Origin: Buddleja alternifolia
Taxonomy: Eukaryota > Streptophyta > Magnoliopsida > Lamiales > Scrophulariaceae
Direction: 5' to 3'
NCBI GenBank assembly: GCA_019426215.1
Contig: CM033394.1
Span: forward strand, 47,366,423-47,430,422
DNA length: 64,000 nucleotides
Shown here: in pieces, positions 1-11,116 of the stretch
Numbering within the stretch: position 1 is the stretch's first letter
Layout of the letters: each line of letters starts with the position of its first letter
Position numbers and translations under genes: made by a program
Notes under the pieces: model-generated
Databases searched by the model: none
Told to the model about the DNA's origin: nothing
The model's input: the letters and a program-made list of their open reading frames with translations, nothing else

Positions 1-330
1 TGAGTGAGCTAGTTTAGATAAAGCTTGACTCGAGCTCGAGTCCACTCTTATGAGCTTGAACCCCACTATTAAGTCAAGATCGAACTCGTTTCTATGTGTT
101 TAGGCTCGAGCTCATTTTTAGTATATATATATATATATAAATTGAGCCTCAGTTCGGGTTTTAACTCACAATCTTGAGCTCTAGCCAAACTATTTATTCC
201 TACTGTTAGCTCAAGCTTGAGCTCACCCTACGCAACTCGACCTCAAGCTCAGATAAAAATAGTCGAGCTCGAGTTGGAAAAATTGTCAAGTTCGATTCGA
301 TCTCAACTCATGATTAATTTGATCTAGAAT
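1..330. repeat. GAGCTCGAG-rich repeat fragment (hAT-MITE-like)
   Basis: This stretch is dense in GAGCTC/CTCGAG words on both strands and is cut by the window start. The same word composition occurs in two complete elements of this window with 8-bp target duplications (9840-10240 and 13648-13986), so this is probably a truncated relative. No coding potential was seen. A (TA)n run lies near 121-140. Confidence 0.4.
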
Positions 331-789
331 TTCCAACGAGCTAAACTATGATTGAGATGACAACAAATTAAAACAAACAAACAAATTAATACATACTACA
401 TATACAGGGTGATTTTATACTTGCATCAAATCCAACAAAGCAATACAACATAGACCTTCGAATACATAGGCAAAATAGTAAAAATAATTTAAATCACCTA
501 GATTCAATGTTATTTACGGGTCTATACTAAAAATCCTCGTACATATAAGCTGTCTTAAATCTTACACTAGATCCATCCATGCCTAATAATGTCAAAATTG
601 TCAATCAATGCATATGATGTCGGGTCCACGTTCTTTCATGCACCCATTCCCACCCAATAATGCACTACCACGTGTCCTAAATTGATTAGCTGTACAGAAT
701 TTCCTTGAAGCTCCTCGCATCTCACAAGCCACGTGTCATTCTTTAATAACTCCCATCTTAGTCAACGCACCACATGCTATCATAACTCC

Positions 790-845
790 CCACCTATACA
801 TATACATATAAATATGTATATATATATATATAGCTAACAGCCACC
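790..845 (+). promoter_or_regulatory. Putative core promoter / TA microsatellite of the U-box gene
   Basis: A TATA-like tract (catataaatatg followed by (TA)n) lies about 10-45 bases upstream of the in-frame ATG at 846 and about 200 bases upstream of the preferred start at 1026. It is the best TATA candidate nearby, but low complexity makes the exact box uncertain. Confidence 0.35.
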
Positions 846-1025
846 ATGAAAACAACAACAACAAAATTACCAACACAACGAACAGATCTAAGTGAAAAAA
901 GTTACTCCATAGATTTATCTCTCTGTTTCTTGTATAGCTTCTTTGCAATCTCTCTCTCTCTCTGTCTATACATATATATATATATATATCTGTATCATTG
1001 TAGATTTTTTGAGATTTTCTACTCA

Positions 1026-3068
1026 ATGATAAGTAGTTCCGATGAATTCACCCGCCGGATTTTGAATTTTCCGGCGATTCGTCCCTACGAATCAATCTCT
1101 CTTTCCACCATTCTCACATCCTTGATCAATTTAGGGCACAAAATATGCGAATTCAAATCTAGAGCATTCTACACAAACAAGAACAACGCGAGAGCCTCGA
1201 TCCGTTTGATCGAGACTCTCGTTGTTTTCCTCGAAGAAATTAAGAATGTTAATTGTAGATCTGAAATCGCCATTGTTTTGAGCTTGTCCGAGCTCCATTT
1301 CATCTTCCAGAAGGTTAATTTCTTGTTGGAAGACTGTGCGAGAGGCGATTCCAGGTTGTGGATGCTGATGAAATCGGAAAAGGTTTCGATTCATTTTCGC
1401 GAGGTGATGAGAGCTATCGCGGTGGCTCTGGATGTTCTTCCGTTGGAAGAATTGGATGTTTATGATGAAGTGAAGGAATTGGGGGAGTTTGTTAGGCAAC
1501 AAGCTCTGAAATCAAAGTATGAAGTGGAGGTGTTTGATAAAATGCTCGTGAGAAGTGTTCGTCGTATTATCGATCGGTTTGAGGATGGAATTGCGTCGGA
1601 TTCCAGTGATTTGGAAAGGATTCTTGAATGTTTGGGAATCAAGAGCTGGAATGAGTGCAATGGAGAAATCAAATTCTTGGAAAATGAAATAGGGCAAGAT
1701 TGTTCAACTATTGAGAAAAGGGAATTTCCATTTCTCAATAGTTTAATGGCGTTCTTGATTTACTGCAGATGCACTCTTTTTCTGAATTATTCTAACACTA
1801 GTATTACGCAGCTACAATCGGCTGGAGCGTGTACTGGTGAGCTGATTAAATGTTTGAATGTTGATGATTTCAGGTGTCCAATCACTCTGGAAATCATGAC
1901 TGATCCAGTGACAATAACGTCGGGGCACACGTACGGCCGAGATTCGATCCTGAAATGGTTCGGGTCCGGGAACCACACCTGTCCCAAGACAGGGGAGAGG
2001 CTGATCTGTGTGGATTTGGTGCCAAATCGTGCCTTAAAGCGGATTATCAAGCGACATTGTCAAGAAAATGGAATCCCGTTTCCTGAATTAGGCGGACGAA
2101 ATCGTGCGATAACAAGATCATCACCTGGTAGTGTTGCAGCTGATCAAGCTATGAAGCTGATTGCTAAATTTCTTGTTGGTAAAATGGCTGGAACAAATGA
2201 AGAGCAGCAGAAATCTGGCTACGAGATACGTTTATTAACCAAAACAAGCGTTTTTAACAGGTCTTGTTTGGTTGAATCCAATGCAATCCCACATCTCTTG
2301 AATCTCCTTTGTTCAATCAATCCAGAATCACAGGAGAATGCAATGGCAGGATTGCTTAATCTCTCCAAGCACTCGAAAAGTAGGAAAATAATGGTTGAAG
2401 ATGGAGGGCTGGATTTAATAGTCCACGTATTAAATCATGGGCTAAAGCCTGAAGCCCGCCAGCAAGCCGCCGGTGCAATGTTCTACCTCGCATCAGTCGA
2501 AGAGTACCGAAGAACAATAGGGAGAATCCCAAGCTCTCTCCCGGGCCTAATGGGCTTGATCTGGGACGGCCGGGATCGTGGTAAAAAGAACGCATTAGCC
2601 ACGGTTTTGGCCCTCCTCATGTACCCCGAGAACCATTGGAGGGTTTTATCAGCTGGATTAGTCCTCTTGCTAGTTAACCTATTGACATCTTCTAAAAACG
2701 AAGATCTCATAACGGATTCATTAGCAGTTTTAGCAACTCTTGCTGAGAAACTCGACGGGGCGATGGCGATTATAAGTGCAGGGAGTTTGCCTGTAATTGT
2801 GGAGATTTTGAGCTCTTCCAATTCAAAAACAGCGAAAGAGTATTGTGTATCGGTGTTGCTGGGTTTGTGCATAAATGATGGGGCAGATGTGGTTCCTCTT
2901 TTAGTAAAGAACCAATCTTTAATGGTGGCTTTGTATTCTTTACTCACCGATGGTCCGGCCCGGTCGAGTAAAAACGCTACTTCCCTCATTAGAATCCTGC
3001 ATGCCTTCAACGAAAAGGGCTCGTCCCGGGTGATGGGTTCACAGGATAATTTTGTTCATGTGTGGTAA
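1026..3068 (+). CDS. U-box E3 ubiquitin ligase with ARM repeats (PUB18/PUB19-like)
   Basis: This is a single-exon CDS of 680 aa. By family knowledge, such proteins pass ubiquitin from an E2 to substrates; PUB18/PUB19-type proteins act in ABA, drought and salt signalling in the cytosol and nucleus. Residues 1-270 are the helical U-box N-terminal domain (opening MISSSDEFTRRILNFPAIRP). The U-box is near 280-353, starting FRCPITLEIMTDPV and containing SGHTYGR. The C-terminal half, about 380-660, is leucine-rich ARM repeats, for example PHLLNLL and ENAMAGLLNLSKH. Length and order fit PUB18/19 (about 690 aa). I chose the ATG at 1026 because family members begin with a similar RRILxFPA segment. An in-frame ATG at 846 with no intervening stop would add 60 residues rich in Leu, Ile and Tyr encoded by CT and TA microsatellites; this is more likely 5' UTR. 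The gene converges on the BURP gene. Confidence 0.93.
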   Translation: MISSSDEFTRRILNFPAIRPYESISLSTILTSLINLGHKICEFKSRAFYTNKNNARASIRLIETLVVFLEEIKNVNCRSEIAIVLSLSELHFIFQKVNFLLEDCARGDSRLWMLMKSEKVSIHFREVMRAIAVALDVLPLEELDVYDEVKELGEFVRQQALKSKYEVEVFDKMLVRSVRRIIDRFEDGIASDSSDLERILECLGIKSWNECNGEIKFLENEIGQDCSTIEKREFPFLNSLMAFLIYCRCTLFLNYSNTSITQLQSAGACTGELIKCLNVDDFRCPITLEIMTDPVTITSGHTYGRDSILKWFGSGNHTCPKTGERLICVDLVPNRALKRIIKRHCQENGIPFPELGGRNRAITRSSPGSVAADQAMKLIAKFLVGKMAGTNEEQQKSGYEIRLLTKTSVFNRSCLVESNAIPHLLNLLCSINPESQENAMAGLLNLSKHSKSRKIMVEDGGLDLIVHVLNHGLKPEARQQAAGAMFYLASVEEYRRTIGRIPSSLPGLMGLIWDGRDRGKKNALATVLALLMYPENHWRVLSAGLVLLLVNLLTSSKNEDLITDSLAVLATLAEKLDGAMAIISAGSLPVIVEILSSSNSKTAKEYCVSVLLGLCINDGADVVPLLVKNQSLMVALYSLLTDGPARSSKNATSLIRILHAFNEKGSSRVMGSQDNFVHVW

Positions 3069-3839
3069 TCGAATTTTTGGGTATTGCCACTCTTATAGCA
3101 AGCATCTGTGATGTATGTATATAGGATGCTTGTTTTATTTTTTTCTATTTTACATTTGATGATTGATTGATTATTGTGACAGAAGCTCAGTTTTTTCAAG
3201 AGCTAGTGTCACTCAGTGCTTCTGGTTTTTTTGTAATGAAGCAGTGTACAAATAATCTTGTTATATTATACGAATTCTTCTTGTTTAAATGTAAATGTTT
3301 TCTTATGCAAGTTTTAATTACTGCATTTGGTCAATTAACGTAACAATGTTACCAAATAAAAGTTCTAAGAATGATTGTGTAAAATATCCATACTATTTGT
3401 GAAATAGCAGTTTGTTAGAGTAACCACTTTTAATATGATTTTAATCGATTTCAATAGGGGGCATACGAAAAAGGGGTACTCTTGCTCTCGGTTATATCAA
3501 CAACACACTTTTAATCGTTAAAGACCAAATTAACTTTTTTCTTTTTGGAGGGTATCGCCATTGCTATTATATTTCTTCATACCTTGAAATATAATTCGGA
3601 TTTCCCCCTCGTATTATCAAGAATTCACTAGTCATGTCGAGATAATGTAAATTTGGATCTTTTTTTTCAATCTTTTTTTTCATCTTACATTGAAATGCAT
3701 GTCTAATATACAAAATACATTTCGAAATATATATGTAATTTGGGTTATAAACTTATACTCTCTTAACCTATGTCATTGATAAGTTAAAATTACAAAATTA
3801 AAATAAAGGTGCCAAATATTTGTAACACAATAGCACTCA
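3069..3839. other. Intergenic space between two convergent genes
   Basis: AT-rich 3' flanks of the U-box gene (+) and the BURP gene (-). T-rich tracts and aataa-type words could serve polyadenylation in both directions. No ORF or transposon terminus was recognised. Confidence 0.5.
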
Positions 3840-6482
3840 TCAATCTGCAATAGTCCAAGTCATATCATTCTCAAAGATCCAATGGCACACCTCAATCTTC
3901 CCGGGTCCTGAACCCAATGCAATAAAGGCCCCATGACCCGTGCTCCAAGACGAGGTATCCAAGTGACAAATGGCAACACCATGGTTGATTTTGGTCTTGG
4001 ATGTCGGATCCAAAATATCCGCTTCGTAGACCCGGACTTTTGGAACTGCATGGCAATAATAAAGCATGTAGGGGAATAAGCTCTGATGACACGACACTGA
4101 TCTCGTAACATTTCCACCGTTGATCCCTTCGACTTGCCCAATCATGATATTACCGTTATACCCTTGTGTATTTTCTGTGGTGCGTACTGCCACATTCCGC
4201 CCTAGCACCGATGTCGAAAAGTCGATCATGTCCTCGATCGAGGCCACGCACCTCTTGGTCTCACCAGGGCTCGGCGCTCTCTCGCACTCGCTCAATGAAT
4301 CAATGATCATGGTAGCCATACCAGAATCGTCACCCGCATGAAAAAATTTCTTCAACTCACTAATCCTCGAGGTGGAAAAGGGTAACTTCGACACGATTGC
4401 CCGGGGTAAAAATGACCTTTTGGGCATTTTATCGCGGATATCGGGCATCGGCATGACACTACCAATCCTCAACATCTCCTCTCTAAAAAACTTCCCTGGC
4501 TCTACCCACTTCTTATTTACCTTTCCCCCCCGTAAAGAAGCCATGGCGGATGAGCTCTCGTTAATGTAGCTAGCAAATGTAACTCCTTGTTCCGTATACT
4601 CCTTAAAAGTGTTGTTAATGCCGTAAGCCTTGAAATCAACGGTGGCGCCGGTGGCGTCTTCGCCGTACGACGTGAACTTATCGCTGCCATCATTGAAGGA
4701 CTTGCCGTAATTCTCGAAATCCAAAACGGCGGCGTTTGAGCTCTTGCCGTAGGTTTCAAAATCGTCGTCTCCGACATTCGATTCGTTTCGATAACTCTTG
4801 AACGTAGCGATCGCAGCATTGCCTTCACTACCGTAGTTTTTGAAATTATTTTGCGGTACATTTGTATCTATTCCGTATGATGTGAATGTGTCGTTACCGC
4901 CATTTCCGATCTCGCCGTAATTCACGAAATTCGATCCGATCACGTTCGATTTCTCGCCGTAGATCTTGAATTCGTTGTCATCGCCGTTGCCGTTCTTGCC
5001 GTAGCTGGTGAATCTCTGGTCGCCGGAGTTGGCGGCGGCGGCGTATTCAGCGAAGCTCTGTTTTCGCCCGAGGCTGTTATCGGAATAAGCGGCGAATCGG
5101 AGGTTCGGCACGTTTACACCGCCGTTGTAGGTCGCGAAATCGGAAGCGCCGCCGGTGGCGGTGGTGCCGTAGCCGTTGAAGCTCTGGTCAACGACGTTTG
5201 ACTCCACCGCGTAGCTGCCGAACGTCTCGCCGTGGCCGGTCGAGTCGCGGCTGTATCTCCGGAAATCATTCACGATGACGTTGTCGCCGTCGGAGTAGCG
5301 GTTGAACGAATCGCCGCCGCCTAGGCGATCGCCGCCGTAGTTGGTGAAATTCTCGTTCAAATAGGAGGTGAAGTTCACGTTATCCTTGTGTTTGTCGAGA
5401 TTTAGGGATAGATTGGGGAAGCAGAGGAGATTCGCTTTGGCGCAGAAATCGTGAAGCTGTGTCGAGAGCGAGTTCCTATCGGCGAGTTTCGAGAACGCGG
5501 CGAACTCGGCGGCGGTCAACGGCGACGCTTTGTTGAGTAAGAACGACGGTTTTGGTAAGTCGTTTGAGATCTGTTTCTTCCAGTAACGGATTAGGTGACT
5601 TTTCGGAGTGAACGGATTTTCTCCGGCGGTCGAGTCTCCGGCGACGGCCATAACCACCTGCATGGAAACCGTATGGTCATTTACTAATCGCACTTCCCAA
5701 AAGAATAGGGAAAATTACGGACAGACCCCTTACTTACGGTGTAATTATATAAAAAAAATCATCACTATTTAGAAATTAGATAACGTTTCCTTTGTGTTAA
5801 GAAATTTCTTACAATAATTTTAAGGTGGACCGAGAGTGTTGCTTTTAATCCATTTTTCACCACACATTCGAAATGAGTGGAGTAATTTTTACACCCATCT
5901 ACTTTGTGTAAACCACCCCACCCCAAGTGTTTGTATGATGAAAAATGGACAGAGAGCAACACTCCCGATCCACCATAGAATTATCCCAGGAATGAAGCCG
6001 GGAATTTGAGTTCGGGGGCAAATACCCAAAAAAATGGAGCAAAGCTTTATTTTTTAGATTTCGGAGGGCGAAATTGTAAATATAAAAAATTTATAGGGTA
6101 AAAAAGTAATTTACTCAAAGTTGAGGGGTAGGTGTCCCCACCAGTCCCCTAGCTCCGTCCCTGATTACAGCGATTATGTATTTAAATATTCTTATAGTTT
6201 TTATTTATGTAAATCTTACAAATAAACATTCTAAAAGACTGTGTTGGTAAATTTTAGATAACTGGTTGTTTTTTGGTAATTACGCAATAATAAATGAGGG
6301 GTCAGTGTAAGTTTTCACAAAAGAAATAAAATAAAATAAAGAATTTCGAAAGAGATTACAAGAGAAGAGGAATAGTTACAAAAGATTTAATGATTGGGAA
6401 ATTATAGAAGACTTACATTAAAAGATGAAATGCAGAACACGGCGAAGAGGAGGAGGAGAGGCGGCACGGCGGAGGAGTGCAT
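3840..6482 (-). CDS. Polygalacturonase-1 non-catalytic beta-subunit-like protein (BURP domain)
   Basis: Two exons: 6417-6482 and 3840-5657. The intron 5658-6416 is GT-AG (donor GTAAGT, acceptor TGCAG) and phase 0; total 627 aa, matching tomato PG1beta/GP1 (about 630). Exon 1 encodes a secretory leader (MHSSAVPPLLLLFAVFCISS). A propeptide follows, then roughly residues 110-400 are a glycine-rich array of 14-residue repeats with the FxxYG core, the PG1beta signature. The BURP domain is 412-627. Its four CH dyads start at about 545, 557, 586 and 613 with spacing CH-X10-CH-X27-CH-X25-CH, exactly canonical. By family knowledge, the protein is exported to the cell wall and modulates pectin metabolism or wall adhesion rather than catalysing it. 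The ORF can be read 36 bases upstream of the acceptor (MRLVNDH...), but that lacks a signal peptide and is intronic. Confidence 0.93.
5989..6168. mobile_element. Degenerate MITE in the BURP gene intron
   Basis: Imperfect terminal inverted repeats: the left side reads aatgaagccggga and the right side, in reverse complement, cagggacggagctagggg. A GGGGGC/CCCCAC composition inside matches the better-preserved element at 13447-13629. It lies wholly within the single intron, away from both splice sites. Confidence 0.45.
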
Positions 6483-6547
6483 TTTCTAGTGAGAGAAAGA
6501 GGAGTGAGAGAATGTTGGTGGGTTGATTTTTGGTTTGGAGCCAGTAA

Positions 6548-6554
6548 TTTTATA
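6548..6554 (-). promoter_or_regulatory. TATA box of the BURP gene
   Basis: ATATAAA on the minus strand, 66 bases upstream of the exon-1 ATG (6482), followed by a short pyrimidine- and A-rich leader. The spacing implies a 5' UTR of about 30-40 nt. Confidence 0.5.
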
Positions 6555-6559
6555 TTTGT

Positions 6560-7320
6560 AATGGAGAATGGGAGTTAGTTTGTGTGATCTTTCAAAAAAT
6601 AGGGGTTTAATATTTTATTTTTAATTCCAAATTGCACAATAAAAATGTATATAATTTACTCGTAATATACATATTTAATACATAAAATATAAGATGAGGC
6701 ATCGTAATTACAACAAATATGCTATGTGGTACTTCAAGTGTCACAATTATGATTGTATTATCCGATATTAGCGCAGCGATTGAAAATCACACTTTTGGTA
6801 TTATATTAAAATTGTGTTTCAAACGGAATGATAGAAGATTTTACTCCGATTGAAGCGGGCTCTTAACTCTTAAGGCCAAGTTAGAGAGAGGTTTAGTGCG
6901 AAATTAATTTTATTTTTGTGTATTTTATTTCTTGAGCATTTGGTTTTGGATTTAATATTAGGTTGGATTACGTTGTTGAAAGTTGAAACCCTTTAGTTTG
7001 TAATCTAATTGCTTATTTACTTTGTGGAAGATTGAGTTTAATATTTTAGTGTTGTTTAAAGGAACAAGGCTACTTTGCGATTAAGATTTTATTTAATGTA
7101 ATTTAGTATCTCATTTTATTTTTTATATAATAATTTATGCTAAACGTACAAAATATTTCTTTTAAATATGTATTTGTAAACACCAAAAGGAAAAAATGAT
7201 CCAAAATGGTTTCATGAATATTGTGCCTTTAACTAGGTTGATTGAAAGTTGAAACTACCCTCAAACCTTATTTTATATGATAATAAAGCAAATATAATTT
7301 TTTTTCTTAATTGCTTAGGC
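6560..7320. other. AT-rich intergenic DNA, nothing recognised
   Basis: No ORF, transposon terminus or structured repeat could be supported here. Confidence 0.4.
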
Positions 7321-7324
7321 TTAC

Positions 7325-7618
7325 AAAAGTAGAAAAAAAGGTACATAAATCTCCCCTTGTGTAATGTCTAATTATCAAACAACTCCCTTCTGTATTTGAT
7401 AGTAACATAAATACCCCCTCGTGTAAGACACTTTTTACAATTATGCTCCTTTGTATTTAAAAATTCTTACAATTCAACTCCCAAAAACTTTACAATTAGG
7501 CCATTGTAGGGTGTTGGTAATTTCAAAAGCATGAGTTTTTTTTTGTTGTTTTTTTTTGTTTTTTTTTGGTACTTGCACCTTATAGGAGGGGGTATTTCCA
7601 TAATTATCCCAAAAAAAA
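7325..7618. repeat. Dispersed non-coding repeat (ctcccctt / aggaggggg type)
   Basis: It shares phrases such as ttcttacaatt and gggtgttggtaattt with 32180-32370 and 38480-38660 in the intergenic spacers of the oxidoreductase array. The two ends are roughly inverted (cataaatctcccct versus gaaataccccctcc), suggesting an old TIR element. It is non-coding. Confidence 0.4.
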
Positions 7619-7643
7619 ATGTCGGTGCAACAATGCAAAAGAT

Positions 7644-8050
7644 AAGGCCAGGTTCATCTGTGTTTTCATTTTACTTTTTTATTTTTATTTTCATCTAAAA
7701 ATAAAAATACACATTAACACTTTTTGTAATTGAAAATATTCTCATTTTTATTTTAGTTTTTAAGTTCCCAAAAAATGTCAATCATTATTTTGAAAAAAAT
7801 ATTTCACGGCACTTTTCTCTCACTTCTTTTTTATCACTTTTCTTTCTCATCCAATCCAACACTATTCATCTAATTATTATTTTTAAATTATTTCACACAT
7901 AACAATGACCATTTCAACCATTTTTAAAAATACAATCAAACACATCTACTTTTTTGACTTTTCTTAAACAAAAATAAAAACTCATTTTTTCTATATATTT
8001 TTAAAATTTACAATTGAAAATGAATTGAAAACACATCCAAACAGAGCCTA
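7644..8050. mobile_element. TIR MITE (GGCTCTGTTTGG family), copy 1
   Basis: The ends are inverted copies: left aaggccaggttcatctgtgt and right, in reverse complement, taggctctgtttggatgtgt. The interior is AT-rich and non-coding. The same family recurs at 62790-63286. The target duplication is not clear. Confidence 0.5.
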
Positions 8051-8184
8051 AATATTTCTTTATGCATGCAAGGAGGGCTAGGAGCATTGCAGTACCAATC
8101 AGTAATCACTATCATAGTTCAATCTCGGGAAATAAATGTTCTTTCCATTTGAGGGTTTGATTCAATTTCTTTGATCAAAAGTAT

Positions 8185-8353
8185 GTTACCTATTCTAACT
8201 TAAAGTTACCTTGTGATCCAACATATTGGGCACTAATTATTTATAATTTTGAATTTTTTTTTGAATCGGTAATCGTGTATTATAAATTCAAAATCTTTAT
8301 ATGTACTCCAAGCATATCTGGGACTTAATGCCCTTCAAATTTACAATTCACAA
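8185..8353. repeat. 169-bp direct repeat, copy 1
   Basis: It begins gttacctattctaacttaaa and ends acaattcacaa. It is nearly identical to 8953-9120, differing by one T in a homopolymer and two or three substitutions. The two copies flank the LTR-like segment 8354-8952. Confidence 0.85.
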
Positions 8354-8952
8354 ATTTAGGTCGGATCAGTTGATCCTCTCTATCTCAGTCTGAGTCAAGT
8401 CGCACGACTAAACGAGGTGAAAATTAGATTATAGACTGCACTTAGATGATACTAAGCTGCCTACGTACCCACTTGGGGATCAAGTCTAACGTAGTTCAGG
8501 TATGAGATACACTTCCTGTTGGAGAGTCGTATTTGCGTACGAAGAGCCCAAATTTGTATATAGGGAACTTACTCTCAAGTTTTTAGTAGAAAATCAGATT
8601 GTGAACCCTTGTTACTTGTTTTGAGACGATATTTATAGATGTCCATGTAGTACGGATATGATAGTGACAGTCGGGGCCTTAAGATCACACCACGTGTAGT
8701 TAATAGACGGTTCTGATCCCGGGTCTCGCTTAAGGTTACGGGTCGACCCTATTGGGTCCATTGAGAGACACGCGGATCCTTCGATCCTAACGTCAAAGCA
8801 TAATTATTATTTGATGAAGGTTGGACTTGTATTCACTTTCACCACTTACTAGGCTCGTACTGATGACCGACCTGGGAGCTTTGGCGAGGTAAATCGACGT
8901 CACCAACGGTTTCATGTGCGAGAACGACCCAGGACCCAAGTTTGGTATATCA
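8354..8952 (-). mobile_element. Probable Ty3-gypsy solo LTR remnant
   Basis: On the minus strand it starts TGATATACCAAACTTGGG. It contains the phrase acttgatcccc...tacgtaggcagct, also present near the end of the LTRs of the gypsy element at 38663 (acttgatccca...tacgtaggcagct). GC content is higher than in the flanks. The expected CA terminus at the 8354 side is missing, so the boundary is uncertain. Confidence 0.45.
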
Positions 8953-9120
8953 GTTACCTATTCTAACTTAAAGTTACCTTGTGATCCAACATATTGGGCA
9001 CTAATTATTTATAATTTTGAATTTTTTTTGAATCGGTAATCGTGTATTATAAATTCAAAATCTTTATATGTACTCCAAGTATATCCAGGACTTAATGCCC
9101 TTCAAATTTACAATTCACAA
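8953..9120. repeat. 169-bp direct repeat, copy 2
   Basis: Second copy of the repeat at 8185-8353. It is immediately followed by the LINE fragment, so LINE, repeat and LTR-like segment abut one another. Confidence 0.85.
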
Positions 9121-9138
9121 CTTTTCAAATATGCTCAA

Positions 9139-9675
9139 CTATATTAGTAACAGTATTGTTCCTACCACCCGGGTACAATCTCCTATTTCTCTCATGCCAT
9201 ACAAAATAAACAATAGCTGAAAATAAGGCCCTCTTTTGACAACTAAGACGAGACTTACCTTTACTAATACGGCTGACCCATTGCACAATCTCGCCCCATT
9301 CTTCTTTCCGACACTCAATATGCAGTTTCTTCCAACTTTGATGTAGTATTTCCTTGGTAAAGCTACATCTGAAAAAATAAAAGGATGATCCCTGCTCTCC
9401 CTATCCCTTCTGCAAAACAGGCATTGGACCTCGTCTATAGTCTTCCATTCACTGATACGAGCCCGAGTCTTCAATTTGTTGGGAATAGCTAGCCAAAGAA
9501 TAAACCTATGTCTTGCAATAGGCCCTTTACCCCACACGATTTTCATCCAATTCACCTCGTCATAATGCTCCATAGCATGCTCGTATGCTCGTTGAATTGT
9601 AAACTTTCCACCCTTCCACTGATTTTGTACCACTTCAATAATAATATCAAGAAACTTGCTTCTCACAGTTATCAA
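9139..9675 (-). pseudogene. Non-LTR retrotransposon (LINE) fragment, zf-RVT domain
   Basis: A 178-codon open frame resembles the zinc-binding domain that follows reverse transcriptase in plant L1-type LINEs and LINE-like nuclear genes. The core VWGKGPIARHRFILWLAI is typical (usual form ...PKHAFILWLA), followed by NKLKTRARISEW and a CLFCRR...ESRDH Cys/His motif. No reverse transcriptase or endonuclease domain lies adjacent, so this is a severed 3' piece with no sign of being an independent gene. Confidence 0.75.
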
Positions 9676-9839
9676 CCTTCTCCAAAACCACGAGTAAAAG
9701 TGTCAAACAAGCCTTAAATGAGCCGGCTTATGGCTTGACCGGCCCTTTTAAGGCCTTGCTTATTAAGGCTAGCTTGGTAAAGACTTGCTAGGCATAAAAG
9801 GCCTGGTCCATTACATGACCTGGCCGAGCCAGCCCGGCC

Positions 9840-10240
9840 TAAGGGTGTTCGCCGAGTCGAGCCAACTCGCGAGCTCGTCGAGCCGGCTCGACAAAAGCTC
9901 GACTCGAGCTCGTTTGTAAGTGTTCAGGAGGCTCGCGACCTCCCTTTAATATATATTTTTAATTAATATATTTTAATATATATATATATATATATATATT
10001 AGATAGTCTTTATTATATATATTATAATATTTATTTATTAATATAATAATATAATTTACTAAAAAATACAGATGTAGCTTGCGAGCTCGAGCTGAGCTAC
10101 CTGTTTCTATTACGAGCTCGAGCTCGAGCTCATCATATGCGGCTCGATCGAGCTCGAGCTCAGGTGAAAATAATCGAGCTCGAGCTCGAGCCTGGAAAAA
10201 TCACCAGGCTCGGCTCGAGCTCGGCTAGTGAACACCCCTA
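9840..10240. mobile_element. hAT-type MITE with GAGCTC-rich interior
   Basis: Terminal inverted repeats TAAGGGTGTTCG and, in reverse complement, TAGGGGTGTTCA. It is bordered by a perfect 8-bp target duplication GCCCGGCC at 9832-9839 and 10241-10248. The interior has palindromic GAGCTCGAGCTC runs and a (TA)n tract. There is no transposase. It is inserted in a GGCC-rich repeat (about 9690-10265). Confidence 0.85.
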
Positions 10241-10734
10241 GCCCGGCCTATCAGTGATCCAGTCATGCATTTTTTTTAGTGATTATATTAATATAATAAT
10301 AAATATAAAGAAATAAAAAAAATATTACACAGGAGTGTGTAGCGCCCGTAAGGCCGTTGCACACTCATGCAACGGTCAGCAATTGCTGACCGTTAGGGAG
10401 TTCAAACGGCCAACATTGAACTTCCCGTTGCACCTCTAATTAATTTTTTTTGTTTTTATTATTTATTTTGTTATTTCAAAATTTCCTATAAATAGATGAT
10501 CATTTGATTTATTTTTTTCACACCAAACTTTTCCAATCTCTTACAAAACTTTCAATATTATCAAACTCTACTTTATACACTTTATATTTATATCAATTAT
10601 ATAATTCATTATTTTGTCATTAGTCACTAATTTGTTTTTACCAATGAAATTTTTTAATATTGATTCTATTATCCACATTCTATATTTCACTTTAAAAAGT
10701 AGTAGATAACAAGTACTAAATAAAAGATGTATTC

Positions 10735-10880
10735 GATTAAATAACTTAAATAAATAATTAACAACAGTAAATAAATATATAATAGATTAAATAACATAAA
10801 TAAATAATTAACAAAAGAAAATAAATATATAATAAATTAAATAACATAAATAAATAATTAACAAAAATAATAAATAAATA
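10735..10880. repeat. Three copies of a 50-bp AT-rich tandem repeat
   Basis: The phrase (g/a)attaaataac recurs at 10735, 10785 and 10835, followed each time by near-identical A/T sequence. The preceding 10330-10650 segment is non-repetitive with a CTATAAATA word near 10488; no coding sequence follows it. Confidence 0.7.
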
Positions 10881-11116
10881 AATAATGCACAACAATACTA
10901 TTGGTTACGGTCTGACAAAATTAATTACCCGTAAATTGACTGGTCCTTATTTGCAATTTTGCATGGTACCAATTCAAATCTCTACATATTTTCAGGTGGT
11001 TTTATGACAGATGTGGTACATAAGGTACTGAACAAAAAAAATTATTTGGTCTTCAAATTACATAGTACCAATTTCTCACATGATTTGCATGTGTTTAACT
11101 GCCCGCTTGTTCCAGC

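Noticed and set aside
2483..3010. A 175-codon open frame antisense to the U-box gene
   Set aside because: It is an open shadow of the leucine-rich ARM coding strand with no recognisable domain; the plus-strand protein explains the region.
8185..9120. A TRIM retrotransposon with 169-bp LTRs
   Set aside because: The repeats lack TG...CA ends and the core itself looks like a gypsy LTR; no primer site or purine tract was found next to the repeats.
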